Shown one piece after another: positions 1-8,882 of a stretch of DNA of 64,000 nt; positions within the stretch are counted from its first letter, which is position 1; every line of letters starts with the position of its first letter. Under the pieces are notes generated by a model. That model saw nothing but the letters and a program-made list of their open reading frames with translations, was not told the DNA's origin and ran no database searches. The stretch is from the NCBI RefSeq assembly GCF_014197035.1, contig NZ_JACIEU010000009.1, positions 173,877 to 237,876 of the forward strand, written 5' to 3'. The position numbers were made by a program, and so were the translations under genes. The stretch comes from Sphingobium scionense (GTDB taxonomy: Bacteria > Pseudomonadota > Alphaproteobacteria > Sphingomonadales > Sphingomonadaceae).

Positions 1-2
1 GG

Positions 3-305
3 CATTTCCCTGGCCGGCCGATCATGCCGGGCGTGCTGATCGTCGAGGCCATGGCCCAGGCGGCCGGCGTGCTGGTGGTCGATTCGCTGGGGCTCGCGGA
101 TTCGGGCAAGCTCGTCTATTTCATGAGCATCGACGGTGCGAAGTTCCGCACCCCGGTGGAGCCCGGCTGTCTGCTCGACCTGCATGTCGAAGTGACGCAG
201 ATGCGCGGCGCGGTCTGCAAGTTCGCCGGCCGTGCGCTGATCGACGGCAAGCTGGCGGCAGAGGCCAATTTCGTCGCGATGATCGCCGATCCGCCCAAGG
301 ATTGA
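3..305 (+). CDS. fabZ: 3-hydroxyacyl-ACP dehydratase FabZ (5' end outside window)
   Basis: Dehydrates (3R)-hydroxyacyl-ACP in fatty-acid elongation, in the cytoplasm. The reading frame is already open at the window edge and begins with the [10 protein letters not shown] motif, which carries the catalytic His of the hot-dog fold; the partner acid lies in VEAMAQAAG shortly after. About 100 residues are visible out of the roughly 150 usual for FabZ, so the N-terminal third lies upstream of the window. An internal ATG at 24 is not the true start because it follows the catalytic His. rpmE follows after about 110 bases on the same strand. Confidence 0.93.
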   Translation, partial: HFPGRPIMPGVLIVEAMAQAAGVLVVDSLGLADSGKLVYFMSIDGAKFRTPVEPGCLLDLHVEVTQMRGAVCKFAGRALIDGKLAAEANFVAMIADPPKD

Positions 306-417
306 CGCGACCCATCCTTTTCCTTGCTTTGGCGCGCCGAAAACGCTAACGGCGCGCCTTCGCATTTTATCGCATCCATAGCCGGTCGGAACCGGCACAT
401 ACACGGAGCAAGACGCC

Positions 418-642
418 ATGAAGGCCGATACCCACCCCGATTACCACTTCATCACTGTCCAGATGACCGACGGCAGCACCTTCCAGACCCGCTCGACCTG
501 GGGCAAGGAAGGCGACACGATGGCGCTCGACATCGATCCCAAGTCGCACCCGGCCTGGACCGGTGGCAACCGCCAGTTGGACACCGGTGGCCAGGTTGCG
601 CGCTTCAACAAGCGCTTTGGCGGCCTGACGCTGAAGAAGTAA
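418..642 (+). CDS. rpmE: 50S ribosomal protein L31
   Basis: Large-subunit ribosomal protein L31, 74 residues. The N-terminus [12 protein letters not shown] and the SHPAWTGG segment near residue 44 are typical of L31. The CxxC zinc cysteines of the zinc-binding form are absent, so this is the cysteine-free type common in alphaproteobacteria. A GGAG element stands just upstream of the ATG, and a strong hairpin terminator follows, so it is probably a single-gene transcript. Confidence 0.95.
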   Translation: MKADTHPDYHFITVQMTDGSTFQTRSTWGKEGDTMALDIDPKSHPAWTGGNRQLDTGGQVARFNKRFGGLTLKK

Positions 643-665
643 TCGGCCTTACCGGCACGAGATCG

Positions 666-695
666 AAAGGGCGCCCCATCGGGCGCCCTTTTTTT
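666..695 (+). terminator. Rho-independent terminator of rpmE
   Basis: A perfect 11-bp stem (AAAGGGCGCCC at 666-676 and its complement at 681-691) with a 4-base loop runs into a T-tract to 695. It sits 24 bases after the rpmE stop. Confidence 0.9.
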
Positions 696-721
696 GTGCC
701 CGCGCGAGACAAGCGCAGGGC

Positions 722-754
722 AAAAAAAGGGCCTCCAGCTAAAAGCTGGAGGCC
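722..754 (-). terminator. Hairpin terminator for leftward transcription
   Basis: GGCCTCCAGCT (730-740) pairs with 744-754 across a 3-base loop. Seven A residues at 722-728 become a T-tract when read on the minus strand, so this stops transcripts coming leftwards from aroK-aroB, which ends at 1017. Confidence 0.8.
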
Positions 755-903
755 GAGGTTCAGGGGAGTGCCAGCGGCGACAGAGGGGGATCTGCAAGGG
801 GATGCCGCTGACAAGGAGTGATCTAGCCCGCAAATGCTGCGGGCGAATGTCCCGATTATTACCGAGGCCGATCGGCGCTGAAATGTCGGGACAAGCCAAG
901 GCC

Positions 904-981
904 GTCACCCCAGCGAAAGCTGGGGTCTCAGGCAATGAAGCGTGACAGGGCCACAGATCCCAGCCTTCGCTGGGATGACGA
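904..981. repeat. Pair of REP-like hairpins
   Basis: Two short imperfectly related hairpins face each other: 904-930 (stem around CCCCAGC/GCTGGGG) and 955-981 (stem around TCCCAGC/GCTGGGA). The second unit, agatcccagccttcgctggg followed by atgacga, recurs exactly at 50998-51024, again downstream of a gene end. The gene-free stretch 643-1016 holds the two terminators and this pair; nothing else is recognisable in it. Confidence 0.75.
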
Positions 982-1016
982 AATGAAAGGCCGATTGGTG
1001 CCCGCGCGCCGCCCAG

Positions 1017-2126
1017 TCAGGCGGCAACGCGGTCCGCGTCGAGGAACGCCGCCACATCGTCTAGCACCACATCCTTCGACAGGAAGGTCTGGCCAATGCC
1101 GCGCGCCAGCAGGAAGGGCAGGCTGCCTGCCGCCATCTTCTTGTCGTGCAGCATATGCGCCACCAGTGCTGCGCCGTCGGCCTTCACATGGGCGCTGGCC
1201 AGGTCATGGGGCAGGCCGATCGCCTTCAGATGCGCGGTCACCCGTTCCGCATCCTGCGCACTGCACAGGCCAAGGCGCGCCGAATAGCGGAAGGCAAGCG
1301 CCATGCCGGCGGCCACGCCTTCGCCGTGGAGCAGCGTGTCGGAAAAGCCGGTATCGGCCTCCAGCGCATGGCCGAAGGTGTGGCCCAGGTTCAGCAGCGC
1401 GCGGCGCCCCGTGGTCTCTCGCTCGTCATCGGCGACGATCGCCGCCTTGGCGCGGACGCTGCGCTCGATCGCATAGGTGCGCGCCTCGGCATCGCCGGCC
1501 AGCAGCCGGTCGGCATTGGCCTCGCACCAGGCGAAGAAGTCCGGATCGTCGATCAGGCCATATTTGACCACCTCGGCATAGCCCGCGCGGGTTTCGCGCA
1601 GCGGCAGGCTGTCGAGCACCGACGGATCGATCAGCACCAGGCTGGGCTGGTAGAAGCTGCCGATCAGATTCTTGCCCGCGCGCGCGTTGATCGCGGTCTT
1701 GCCGCCGACCGAGCTGTCGACCTGTGCCAGCAGAGTGGTGGGCACCTGCACGAAATGGCAGCCGCGCTTCAGGATCGAGGAGGCAAAGCCGACCAGATCG
1801 CCGATCACGCCGCCGCCCAGCGCGATCACATGGTCGCCGCGCTCGATCTCCAACGCCAGCAGCGCGTCGAGCAGTTCCTCCAGATGGCGCCAGCTCTTGG
1901 TCTGTTCGCCCGCCGGCAGGATGATCGGTTCGATGACGATGCTGGCGCGACGCAGGGCGGCGTCCAGTCGGGGCAGTTGGGCCGCCGCGACATGGGTGTC
2001 GGTTACGACCACCAGCCGCCCGCCACGGGCATAGCGCGCCAGATGGTCGGCCGCACGGTCGAGTGCGCCCTGTTCGATGACGATGTCATAGCTGCGCGCG
2101 CCCAGCGCGACGGGGACTAGTGCCAT
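1017..2126 (-). CDS. aroB: 3-dehydroquinate synthase
   Basis: Converts DAHP to 3-dehydroquinate, second step of the shikimate pathway; cytoplasmic, NAD- and metal-dependent. The 369-residue protein has the NAD-binding GGGVIGD (about 104-110), the PTTLLAQVDSSVGGKTA segment (129-145), and metal-ligand positions in EVVKYG (Glu185), LNLGHTFGHA (about 246-254) and LLHGEG (His267). Its start codon overlaps the 3' end of aroK by 10 bases, so the two are translationally coupled, the usual aroKB order. Confidence 0.97.
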   Translation of the reverse strand: MALVPVALGARSYDIVIEQGALDRAADHLARYARGGRLVVVTDTHVAAAQLPRLDAALRRASIVIEPIILPAGEQTKSWRHLEELLDALLALEIERGDHVIALGGGVIGDLVGFASSILKRGCHFVQVPTTLLAQVDSSVGGKTAINARAGKNLIGSFYQPSLVLIDPSVLDSLPLRETRAGYAEVVKYGLIDDPDFFAWCEANADRLLAGDAEARTYAIERSVRAKAAIVADDERETTGRRALLNLGHTFGHALEADTGFSDTLLHGEGVAAGMALAFRYSARLGLCSAQDAERVTAHLKAIGLPHDLASAHVKADGAALVAHMLHDKKMAAGSLPFLLARGIGQTFLSKDVVLDDVAAFLDADRVAA

Positions 2127-2665
2127 GCGGATAGCTGCTCCAGAATGCGGTCGACGGCGACTTCGTGGGGCGCGGCGATGCTCTTCACATGGATCGGCGC
2201 CAGCGCGTAGACGGGATTGCGGACAGCGGCCAGTTCGGTCAGCACGATGCGGGGATCGCGATCCTTGAGCAGCGGGCGGCCCTCGCGGCGCGATACGCGG
2301 TCGACCAATATGTCGATATCGGCGTCCAGCCAGATCGCCGTGGCATGATCCAGGATCAGCGCACGCGTGTCGTCCTGCATGAAGGCGCCGCCACCGGTAG
2401 CGATCACCTTAGGCACGCCGTCCATCAGCCGGGCGATCACCCGCCGTTCGCCATCGCGGAAATGCGCCTCGCCATAGCGGGCGAAAATCTCGCTGACGCT
2501 CATGCCGGCAGCGCGCTCAATCTCTTCGTCAGCGTCGACGAAGACAAGTCCCAGGCGCGCCGCAAGGCGCCGGCCGACGGTGGATTTGCCCACGCCCATC
2601 ATGCCGATCAGGACGATCGGGCCGCGCTTGGTTTTGCTCTCCGGGAATTTGCTGTTTCGCTGCAT
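2117..2665 (-). CDS. aroK: Shikimate kinase
   Basis: Phosphorylates shikimate with ATP. The 182-residue protein has a Walker A motif GMMGVGKS (21-28) and the acidic VDADEEIE segment that binds Mg and shikimate, followed by GGGAF. The frame stays open upstream to 2734, but the start at 2665 (MQRNSKFPES) gives the family length and leaves the region toward the divergent gene at 2759 for a promoter. It overlaps aroB by 10 bases. Confidence 0.93.
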   Translation of the reverse strand: MQRNSKFPESKTKRGPIVLIGMMGVGKSTVGRRLAARLGLVFVDADEEIERAAGMSVSEIFARYGEAHFRDGERRVIARLMDGVPKVIATGGGAFMQDDTRALILDHATAIWLDADIDILVDRVSRREGRPLLKDRDPRIVLTELAAVRNPVYALAPIHVKSIAAPHEVAVDRILEQLSAWH

Positions 2666-2758
2666 GGCGAGGGGGGCTATACAGCCAGCCGTCGCTGAGG
2701 CAAACGCAACTTTCCCCTGTCGTCCGGCAGACATGCCGGGCCAGCCGCAGAAGAGACC

Positions 2759-2944
2759 ATGAAGAATAATCGTTCCCTGAGCAGTTTCGAAGGCGGTTCG
2801 CGCCGTCGCACCCGTCTGCCGATCCTGCCGATCGCGGCGGCGCTGGTCGTCATCCTGCTGATCGGCGTCCTCTGGTCACGTGGCGGCGAACGGCCACAGC
2901 AGCCCGTCGAAAAGGTCATTCCGGCCGAAAAACTGGGCCAGTAA
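2759..2944 (+). CDS. Small single-pass membrane protein, unknown function
   Basis: A 61-residue protein not assigned to a known family. A basic N-terminus (SRRRTR around 14-19) is followed by one hydrophobic helix (about 22-41) and a short C-terminal tail rich in Pro, Glu and Lys, suggesting an inner-membrane protein with the tail outside. The next gene begins five bases after its stop, so the two are probably co-transcribed. It is divergent from aroK. Confidence 0.7.
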   Translation: MKNNRSLSSFEGGSRRRTRLPILPIAAALVVILLIGVLWSRGGERPQQPVEKVIPAEKLGQ

Positions 2945-2949
2945 GCCGC

Positions 2950-4779
2950 ATGCGCCGCCTGCGGGGGAATGCGAAATGGGCGTTGGGCAGCTTCGCGCTG
3001 GCGCTGGCGCTGCCGGTCGTCGCGCAGCAGGCGCCCGAATCGCTGCTGCCGCCCGGCTTTGGTGATCCGACCCCGGCGCCGACCCCCACGCCCGCGCAGC
3101 CCGCCCGCCCGGCATCGCCCGCGCCGGTCGTTTCGACCACGCCCGCCGTGCCCTCGCCCTCGGGCGAGATCGTCCAGCCGCTCGACCTGTCGATCGCCAA
3201 TGCGGTGGACAATGCCGCCGAGGCGATGAGCGCGGAAGAACTGGCCGCCGAAAAGGCCAAATATGACCTGCCGCAGAGCGCCCGCCGCTCGCTCGACCGC
3301 ATCGGTCCGCTGACACCGGCCACGCGTGGCATGGAGCCCGACGCCTTCGGCGCCGAATATGGCCCCTATCTCGCGATCCTGATGAAGCAGACCCATGCGC
3401 CGATCATGTCGCGCTGGGCCTCCATCCTGCTGCGGCGCGCACTGCTGAGTGCCACCGATACGCCGCGCGGCATCAACGGCGCCGACTGGGCGGCCGAGCG
3501 CGCCTGGCTGCTGCTGCGCATGGGGGAGGCGGACAGCGCCCGCCTGCTGGTGCAGAGCGTCGATCCCGACAAATATTCGCCGCGCCTCTATGCGATCGCG
3601 ATGCAGACCTATCTGGCGACCGCCGACCCGGCGGGCCTGTGCCCATTGTCGGCGGGCGCGCTGCGCACCAGCAAGGAACCGGGCTGGGACATGACGCGGG
3701 CGATCTGCCCGGCGCTGTCGGGCGACCAGGGGTCCGCCAGCGCTGCGCTCAACCAGGCCCAGCGCAAGGGCGTGGTGCGCGGTATCGATTATCGCCTGGC
3801 CGAAAAGATGGTCGGCGCCGGCTTCAACGCGCGCCGCTCGGTCAAGATCGAATGGGACGGCGTCGATGGTCTCACCGCCTGGCGCTACGGCCTGGCGACG
3901 GCGCTCAACGTGCCGATCCCCGACGACATGTTCGGTAGCGTCGGTCCCCATGTCCGTGCCTGGGAAGCGCGCGCGCCTGCACTGACGGCGGTGCGTCGCC
4001 TGCCGGGCAGCGAAGTCGCGGCACGGCTGGGTGTCTTTTCCAGCGAGGCGCTGGTCAATTTCTATGGCGAACTGGGCGGCGAAGGCGATCTCGCGTCCGA
4101 TCTGGCCGATCGCGTCGATGCGCTGCGCAACGCCTATTCCGGCCCGACTGCGGGTGCCCGCATCCAGGCGATGCAGGCGCTGTGGCGGGACAAGGGCGCG
4201 CCCGATTATGTCGGCCTGATCGCCACCGCCCGCGCGGCCGCCGCCCTGCCGGTGTCGCAGGCCGATGGGCGCGATGCGGTCAATCTGGTCGCGGCGATGC
4301 TGACCGCCGGCTATGATCGCAATGCGGCCCGCTGGGCGCAGGCGATCGGCCAGATCGATGGCGATGGCGCCCAGGATTTCTGGGCCTTGCTCGCGGTCGG
4401 CGCCCCCAGCACCGTCGTTGATACCGGCAGCAGCCGCATCTCCAGCTATGTCGACGATGCCGGGGCTGAAAAGGGGCGGATGCTGATCGCCGCGCTGGCC
4501 GGCTTGTCGCGCCTGTCGGCCAATGATGCCGCGTCGTTGGCGCAGGATAATGGCTTCACCCTGGCCGCCAACAGCCGCTGGGCGCGTGCGATCGACGCCG
4601 CGTCGCAGCGCGGCGAGAAGGCGACCGTGGCGCTGCTCGCGGCCGTTGGCATGCAGGGGCGCGACTGGCATCGCCTGCCGCCCGGCCATCTCTATCATGT
4701 GGTGGCGGCGCTGCACCGTGTCGGACTGGATCCCGAGGCGCGGATGATCGCGGCCGAGGCTCTGACCCGCCTGTCCTGA
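2950..4779 (+). CDS. Exported protein of unknown function, 609 residues
   Basis: The N-terminus has a signal peptide (basic RRLRGNAK, hydrophobic core, then VVAQQ near 25), followed by a Pro/Ala-rich linker (about 37-75). The rest is Ala/Leu-rich and reads like stacked helical pairs of an alpha-solenoid, with repeated phrases such as AWLLLRMGEADSARLL. No catalytic motif is visible and the protein is not recognised. It lies between the small membrane protein and xerD (15-base gap), suggesting one operon with 2759-2944. A periplasmic scaffold is a guess only. Confidence 0.7.
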   Translation: MRRLRGNAKWALGSFALALALPVVAQQAPESLLPPGFGDPTPAPTPTPAQPARPASPAPVVSTTPAVPSPSGEIVQPLDLSIANAVDNAAEAMSAEELAAEKAKYDLPQSARRSLDRIGPLTPATRGMEPDAFGAEYGPYLAILMKQTHAPIMSRWASILLRRALLSATDTPRGINGADWAAERAWLLLRMGEADSARLLVQSVDPDKYSPRLYAIAMQTYLATADPAGLCPLSAGALRTSKEPGWDMTRAICPALSGDQGSASAALNQAQRKGVVRGIDYRLAEKMVGAGFNARRSVKIEWDGVDGLTAWRYGLATALNVPIPDDMFGSVGPHVRAWEARAPALTAVRRLPGSEVAARLGVFSSEALVNFYGELGGEGDLASDLADRVDALRNAYSGPTAGARIQAMQALWRDKGAPDYVGLIATARAAAALPVSQADGRDAVNLVAAMLTAGYDRNAARWAQAIGQIDGDGAQDFWALLAVGAPSTVVDTGSSRISSYVDDAGAEKGRMLIAALAGLSRLSANDAASLAQDNGFTLAANSRWARAIDAASQRGEKATVALLAAVGMQGRDWHRLPPGHLYHVVAALHRVGLDPEARMIAAEALTRLS

Positions 4780-4793
4780 CCCGGCGCTGACCC

Positions 4794-5723
4794 ATGGATG
4801 ACGATGCCGTCCTGATCGACCGCTTTCTCGAAATGATGGCGGCGGAACGGGGCGCGTCGCGCAACACGCTGCTTGCCTATCGCACCGACCTTCAGGGGGC
4901 GGGAGAGATTGTCGGCAGTCTTGCCGCCGCCAGCCAGGATGCGCTCGGCCGCCTTGCCGGCGAATGGGCGCCGCTCGCGGCCTCTACCGTAGCGCGCAAG
5001 GCGTCGGCGCTACGCGCCTTCTACGCCTTTCTGGAGGAGGAGGGGCTGCGCGCCGACAATCCCGGCGCGGCGCTGCCCCGGCCGGTCACGCGGCGGCCGC
5101 TGCCCAAGATATTGTCGTCGCAGGAAGTCGATTCGCTGTTCGCCCTGATCGCGCAACGGGTGGAGGTGGAGCATCCTGCGCCGCTCGACCTGCGCCTCTC
5201 GGCCCTGATCGAACTGCTCTACGGTTCGGGCCTGCGTGCGACAGAACTCATGTCGCTGCCGCGCAAGGCGCTGGCGGTCGATCGGCCTTTCCTCATCATC
5301 AAGGGCAAGGGCGCGCGCGAGCGGCTGGTGCCGATCTCTGACCGCGCCCGTGCCGCCGTCGCCACCTGGCTCGCCCATGTGCCGGCCGACAGCGCCTGGC
5401 TCTTTCCCTCGGGGAAAAGCCATGTCAGCCGCATCCGCCTCTATCAACTGGTCAAGCAACTGGCCGCGGCAGCGGGTATCGCGCCCGAACGGGTCAGCCC
5501 CCATGTGCTGCGCCACGCCTTCGCCACCCATTTGCTGGAAGGCGGGGCAGACCTACGCGCGCTGCAATCGATGCTGGGCCATGCCGATATCGGCACGACC
5601 CAAATCTATACCCATGTCGACAGCCGCCGGCTGGTCGAACTGGTCAACAGCCGCCATCCGCTGGCCGGCATGCAAGCCAGGATCGCGCATCCTCGCGTTG
5701 ACGGCGACGCGTCCGCGCCTTAA
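4794..5723 (+). CDS. xerD: Tyrosine recombinase XerD
   Basis: Site-specific recombinase that, with XerC, resolves chromosome dimers at dif during division. The 309-residue protein has the SAM-like N-terminal domain (about 1-95) and the catalytic domain with Arg148 (GSGLRATE), Lys around 171-173, HVLR (His237, Arg240), LGH (His263) and the nucleophile Tyr272 in TTQIYTH. Length and order fit XerD rather than a phage integrase, and there is no att-like neighbourhood. XerD versus XerC cannot be settled without alignment, but XerD next to accA is a common alphaproteobacterial order. Confidence 0.9.
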   Translation: MDDDAVLIDRFLEMMAAERGASRNTLLAYRTDLQGAGEIVGSLAAASQDALGRLAGEWAPLAASTVARKASALRAFYAFLEEEGLRADNPGAALPRPVTRRPLPKILSSQEVDSLFALIAQRVEVEHPAPLDLRLSALIELLYGSGLRATELMSLPRKALAVDRPFLIIKGKGARERLVPISDRARAAVATWLAHVPADSAWLFPSGKSHVSRIRLYQLVKQLAAAAGIAPERVSPHVLRHAFATHLLEGGADLRALQSMLGHADIGTTQIYTHVDSRRLVELVNSRHPLAGMQARIAHPRVDGDASAP

Positions 5724-5734
5724 CGCCATCCGCC

Positions 5735-6679
5735 ATGGTAAGCTTTCTCGAATTTGAAAAGCCGGTCGCAGAGCTGGAAGCCCGTATCATCGAACTGCGC
5801 CAGACGGCCTCCGTCGGCGACATCGACATCAGCGGCGAGATCGACACGCTCGAACAGCGTGCCGGCAAGATGCTGTCGGACATCTACGCCAAGCTGACGC
5901 CCTGGCAGAAGACTCAGGTGGCCCGCCACCCGGAACGCCCGCACTTCAAGGATTATGTCGCGGGCATGTTTGACAATTTCATGCCGTTGGCCGGCGACCG
6001 CGCCTTTGCCGACGATCAGGCGATCATCGGCGGCTTCGCGACGCTGGGCGAGCGCAAGGTCATGGTCATCGGCCATGAAAAGGGCGACGACACCGCCAGC
6101 CGCGTCCGTCACAATTTCGGCATGGCCAAGCCCGAGGGCTATCGCAAGGCGATCCGCCTGATGGAACTGGCCGACCGCTTCGGTCTGCCGGTCGTCACGC
6201 TGGTCGACACCTCGGGCGCCTTCCCTGGCGTTCAGGCCGAAGAACGCGGCCAGGCCGAAGCCATTGCCCGTTCGACCGAAGCCTGTCTGGCGCTGGGCGT
6301 CCCCATGGTCGCGGCCGTGGTGGGTGAGGGCGGCTCGGGCGGCGCGGTTGCGCTGGCGGCTGCCAATCGCGTGCTGATGTTCGAACATGCCGTCTATTCG
6401 GTGATCTCGCCCGAAGGTTGCGCCTCGATCCTGTGGCGCACCGCCGACAAGGCGAGCGACGCGGCGACCGCGATGCAGGTCACGGCGCAGCATCTCAAGG
6501 GCCTGGGCGTGATCGACCGCATCGTCGCCGAGCCGGTGGGCGGCGCCCATCGCGATCCGGTGCAGGCGATCGCCAATCTGGGCGCGGCCATCGGTGAGGA
6601 ACTGGACGCGCTGTCTGGCCTCGAACCGCAGGCACTGCGCACCGATCGCGCCGACAAGTTCCTGGCCATCGGCATCTGA
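5735..6679 (+). CDS. accA: Acetyl-CoA carboxylase carboxyltransferase subunit alpha
   Basis: Alpha subunit of the carboxyltransferase that moves CO2 from biotin to acetyl-CoA, the committed step of fatty-acid synthesis. The 314-residue protein opens with the usual [15 protein letters not shown] and contains the crotonase-type core with [26 protein letters not shown] and [10 protein letters not shown]. Eleven bases separate it from xerD. Confidence 0.97.
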   Translation: MVSFLEFEKPVAELEARIIELRQTASVGDIDISGEIDTLEQRAGKMLSDIYAKLTPWQKTQVARHPERPHFKDYVAGMFDNFMPLAGDRAFADDQAIIGGFATLGERKVMVIGHEKGDDTASRVRHNFGMAKPEGYRKAIRLMELADRFGLPVVTLVDTSGAFPGVQAEERGQAEAIARSTEACLALGVPMVAAVVGEGGSGGAVALAAANRVLMFEHAVYSVISPEGCASILWRTADKASDAATAMQVTAQHLKGLGVIDRIVAEPVGGAHRDPVQAIANLGAAIGEELDALSGLEPQALRTDRADKFLAIGI

Positions 6680-6762
6680 CGTCAAATTCCCGGAACAGCA
6701 TCCTGTCCTCGCTCGTTACGGCACGGTAACAGGGGGGGCAGGGTGTCAAGGATGGGAATGGA

Positions 6763-8241
6763 ATGAATCGGACATGGTTGTCGGCTGGCCTTGGCGTCGG
6801 CCTGATCGTCGCTGGCGTGGCGCCGGTGGTATTGGGACAGCAGCGGGCGATTCGCACGGTGTCGTCGATCAGCGCGCAGGACAAGGCGTCGGGTGCCAAG
6901 CAGCATCCTGAACTGCTCAAGGAATTTGGCGGCGCCTATATCGGGCCGCAGGCGCGCTATGTGGAAACGGTCGGACGCCGCATCGCGGTCCAGTCGGGCC
7001 TCTCCAACGCGCAGGGCGATTTCACCGTCACCCTGCTCAATTCCCCGGTCAACAACGCCTTCGCGATCCCCGGCGGCTATGTCTATGTCACGCGCCAGTT
7101 GATGGCGCTGATGAATGACGAGGCGCAGTTGGCCGGCGTGCTGGGACATGAAGTCGGCCATGTCGCCGCCCAGCATGGCCAGCGGCGCCAGCAGGCAGCG
7201 CAGCGCAATGCGATCGGCGGGGCATTGCTTCAGGTGCTGACCGGCGCGCTGTTGGGTGATTCGGCGCTGGGAGGCGTGCTGCAACAGGGCATCGGCACCG
7301 GCAGCCAGTTACTTACGCTCAAATTCTCGCGCAACCAGGAATATGAAGCCGATGATCTCGGCATCCGTTATCTGGCGTCGGCCGGTTATGATCCGCGCGC
7401 GCTGTCGGACATGTTGGCCTCGCTGGCGGCGCAGACCAGTCTGGACGGGCGGGTATCGGGCGATGCGCGTTCCATGCCCGAATGGGCCAGCACCCACCCT
7501 GATCCGGGCGAGCGGGTCGATCGGGCCGCGCAGATGGCCTCGCGCACCGGCGCGACCAGCACGCTGCGCAACCGCGATGCCTTTCTGGCGGCGCTCAACG
7601 GCACGCTCTATGGCGATGATCCCAAGCAGGGAGTCATCGACGGCAGCCGTTTCCGCCATCCCGACCTGCGCCTGTCCTTCACCGCGCCGTCGGGCTTCGG
7701 CATGGAAAATGGGGCGGACGTGGTGAGTATCACCGGTTCGGGCGGTCAGGCCCAGTTCGGCGGCATGGCCTATAATGGCAATCTGCCGACCTATATCGAT
7801 TCGGTGCTCAAGCGACTCGCGGGCAATGCCGGCGCGCCGCCGGCGGGTGAGGCGCAGCGCACGACGATCAACGGCCTGCCGGCGGCCTGGCGCACGGTGC
7901 GCGCCAACACCAAGTCGGGTCAGGTCGACGCAACCGTCGTCGCCTATGATTTCGGCGGCGGCAAAGCCTATCATTTCCTGCTGCTGACCCCGGCGGGCAA
8001 GGGCATCGGCCCGTTCGACTCGATGGTCCGCTCGGTGCAGCGCCTGTCGGCGCAGGAGGCGGCGGCGATCAAGCCGCGCCGGGTCAATCTGGTCACCGTC
8101 AAGGCGGGCGACACCGTCCAGTCGCTTGGCCGCCGCATGGCCTATAGCGATTATCCGCTGGAACGCTTCCTGGTGCTGAACGCCCTCAACGAACGCTCCG
8201 TGCTGAAGCCGGGCGATCGGGTGAAGATCGTCACCTGGTAA
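6763..8241 (+). CDS. Exported M48-family metallopeptidase with LysM-like tail
   Basis: A probable periplasmic zinc protease of the BepA/YfgC type that takes part in outer-membrane protein quality control. An N-terminal signal sequence (about 1-25) is followed by the zinc site GHEVGHVAAQH (His129, Glu130, His133) and the third-ligand segment QEYEADDLGIRY near 193-204. The C-terminal 55 residues (VTVKAGDTVQSLGRR ... LKPGDRVKIV) look like a LysM-type peptidoglycan-binding module, which would tether the enzyme to the wall. At 492 residues it is of usual length for such two-domain forms. The function in folding is inferred from the family. Confidence 0.88.
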   Translation: MNRTWLSAGLGVGLIVAGVAPVVLGQQRAIRTVSSISAQDKASGAKQHPELLKEFGGAYIGPQARYVETVGRRIAVQSGLSNAQGDFTVTLLNSPVNNAFAIPGGYVYVTRQLMALMNDEAQLAGVLGHEVGHVAAQHGQRRQQAAQRNAIGGALLQVLTGALLGDSALGGVLQQGIGTGSQLLTLKFSRNQEYEADDLGIRYLASAGYDPRALSDMLASLAAQTSLDGRVSGDARSMPEWASTHPDPGERVDRAAQMASRTGATSTLRNRDAFLAALNGTLYGDDPKQGVIDGSRFRHPDLRLSFTAPSGFGMENGADVVSITGSGGQAQFGGMAYNGNLPTYIDSVLKRLAGNAGAPPAGEAQRTTINGLPAAWRTVRANTKSGQVDATVVAYDFGGGKAYHFLLLTPAGKGIGPFDSMVRSVQRLSAQEAAAIKPRRVNLVTVKAGDTVQSLGRRMAYSDYPLERFLVLNALNERSVLKPGDRVKIVTW

Positions 8242-8261
8242 GATTCGGCACATTCCAGGCA

Positions 8262-8302
8262 AAGAAAAAGGGCGGCGGAATTGCTTCCGCCGCCCTTTTC
8301 TA
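8262..8302. terminator. Bidirectional terminator between the M48 gene and flp
   Basis: A perfect 15-bp stem (8266-8280 with 8285-8299, loop TTGC) is flanked by A/T runs on both sides, so it can stop both the rightward protease transcript and the leftward Flp pilin transcript. Confidence 0.92.
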
Positions 8303-8317
8303 ACATCGGTTTCGAGC

Positions 8318-8479
8318 TTACTTCAGGTTGCCCGAAACGTTGTTGAAGGTGCTGCCCAGCTTCGAACCCAGGCTGGTCATGGCGCCGATGGCGGCCACGG
8401 CGATCAGAGCGGCGATCAGGCCGTATTCGATGGCGGTCGCGCCCTTTTCGTTCTTCAGCATCTTGCGAATGAACTGCAT
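8318..8479 (-). CDS. Flp-family type IVb pilin
   Basis: A 53-residue prepilin beginning MQFIRKMLKNEKGATAIEYG. It has the short basic leader, the Gly13-Ala processing site, the Glu18-Tyr19 pair of Flp pilins and then a hydrophobic helix. An AAGGAGA Shine-Dalgarno element stands 7-8 bases before the ATG. A second, diverged pilin gene lies immediately upstream on the same strand. No tad secretion genes are nearby, so assembly must depend on a tad locus elsewhere. Confidence 0.93.
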   Translation of the reverse strand: MQFIRKMLKNEKGATAIEYGLIAALIAVAAIGAMTSLGSKLGSTFNNVSGNLK

Positions 8480-8614
8480 GTGATGTCTCCTTGACAAACG
8501 TTACGTTAAACTACCCGGCCGCCCCGCTTTGAATTCTAGGTCAGCGAAGACCTGTCTAGATTGGCTCGGTTGAGAAAAGTTTAATGCGGAATGGTGACTG
8601 TCAGAATTTGTTGG

Positions 8615-8800
8615 TTAATGCTTGGTAACTTCTTCGGCCACATTGTTCCACATGCCGGTAGTGCGGGTGGCGACATTGTTCAGCGCCGCAATCATGGCCA
8701 GCACGATCATCGCGATGATAAGGCCATATTCGACAGCCGTCGCGCCCCGGTCGCATCGCGCTAGTGCGGATTTCGTGACGAATTCGATGATCGCGCGCAT
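8615..8800 (-). CDS. Flp-family pilin component, diverged
   Basis: A 61-residue protein with the same layout as the preceding pilin: a leader ending CDRGA, then TAVEYGLIIAMIVLAMIAAL. The leader is longer and the mature tail ends in a charged VAEEVTKH instead of the plain tail of the first pilin, so it may be a minor pilin. The start at 8800 is preceded by GAGGGG. The frame is open further upstream, but that part is antisense to mutT. Confidence 0.85.
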   Translation of the reverse strand: MRAIIEFVTKSALARCDRGATAVEYGLIIAMIVLAMIAALNNVATRTTGMWNNVAEEVTKH

Positions 8801-8882
8801 AAGACCCCTCAGTCGGCTGAAGACACTCCTCAATGCCTGTGTAAAACGGCCACGGTTAACAAAGCCCTCGCAATGGAGCCTT

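Noticed and set aside
1146..2120. Long open frame on the plus strand across aroB
   Set aside because: It is the antisense shadow of aroB; high GC keeps the opposite frame open, and its translation has no recognisable domain.
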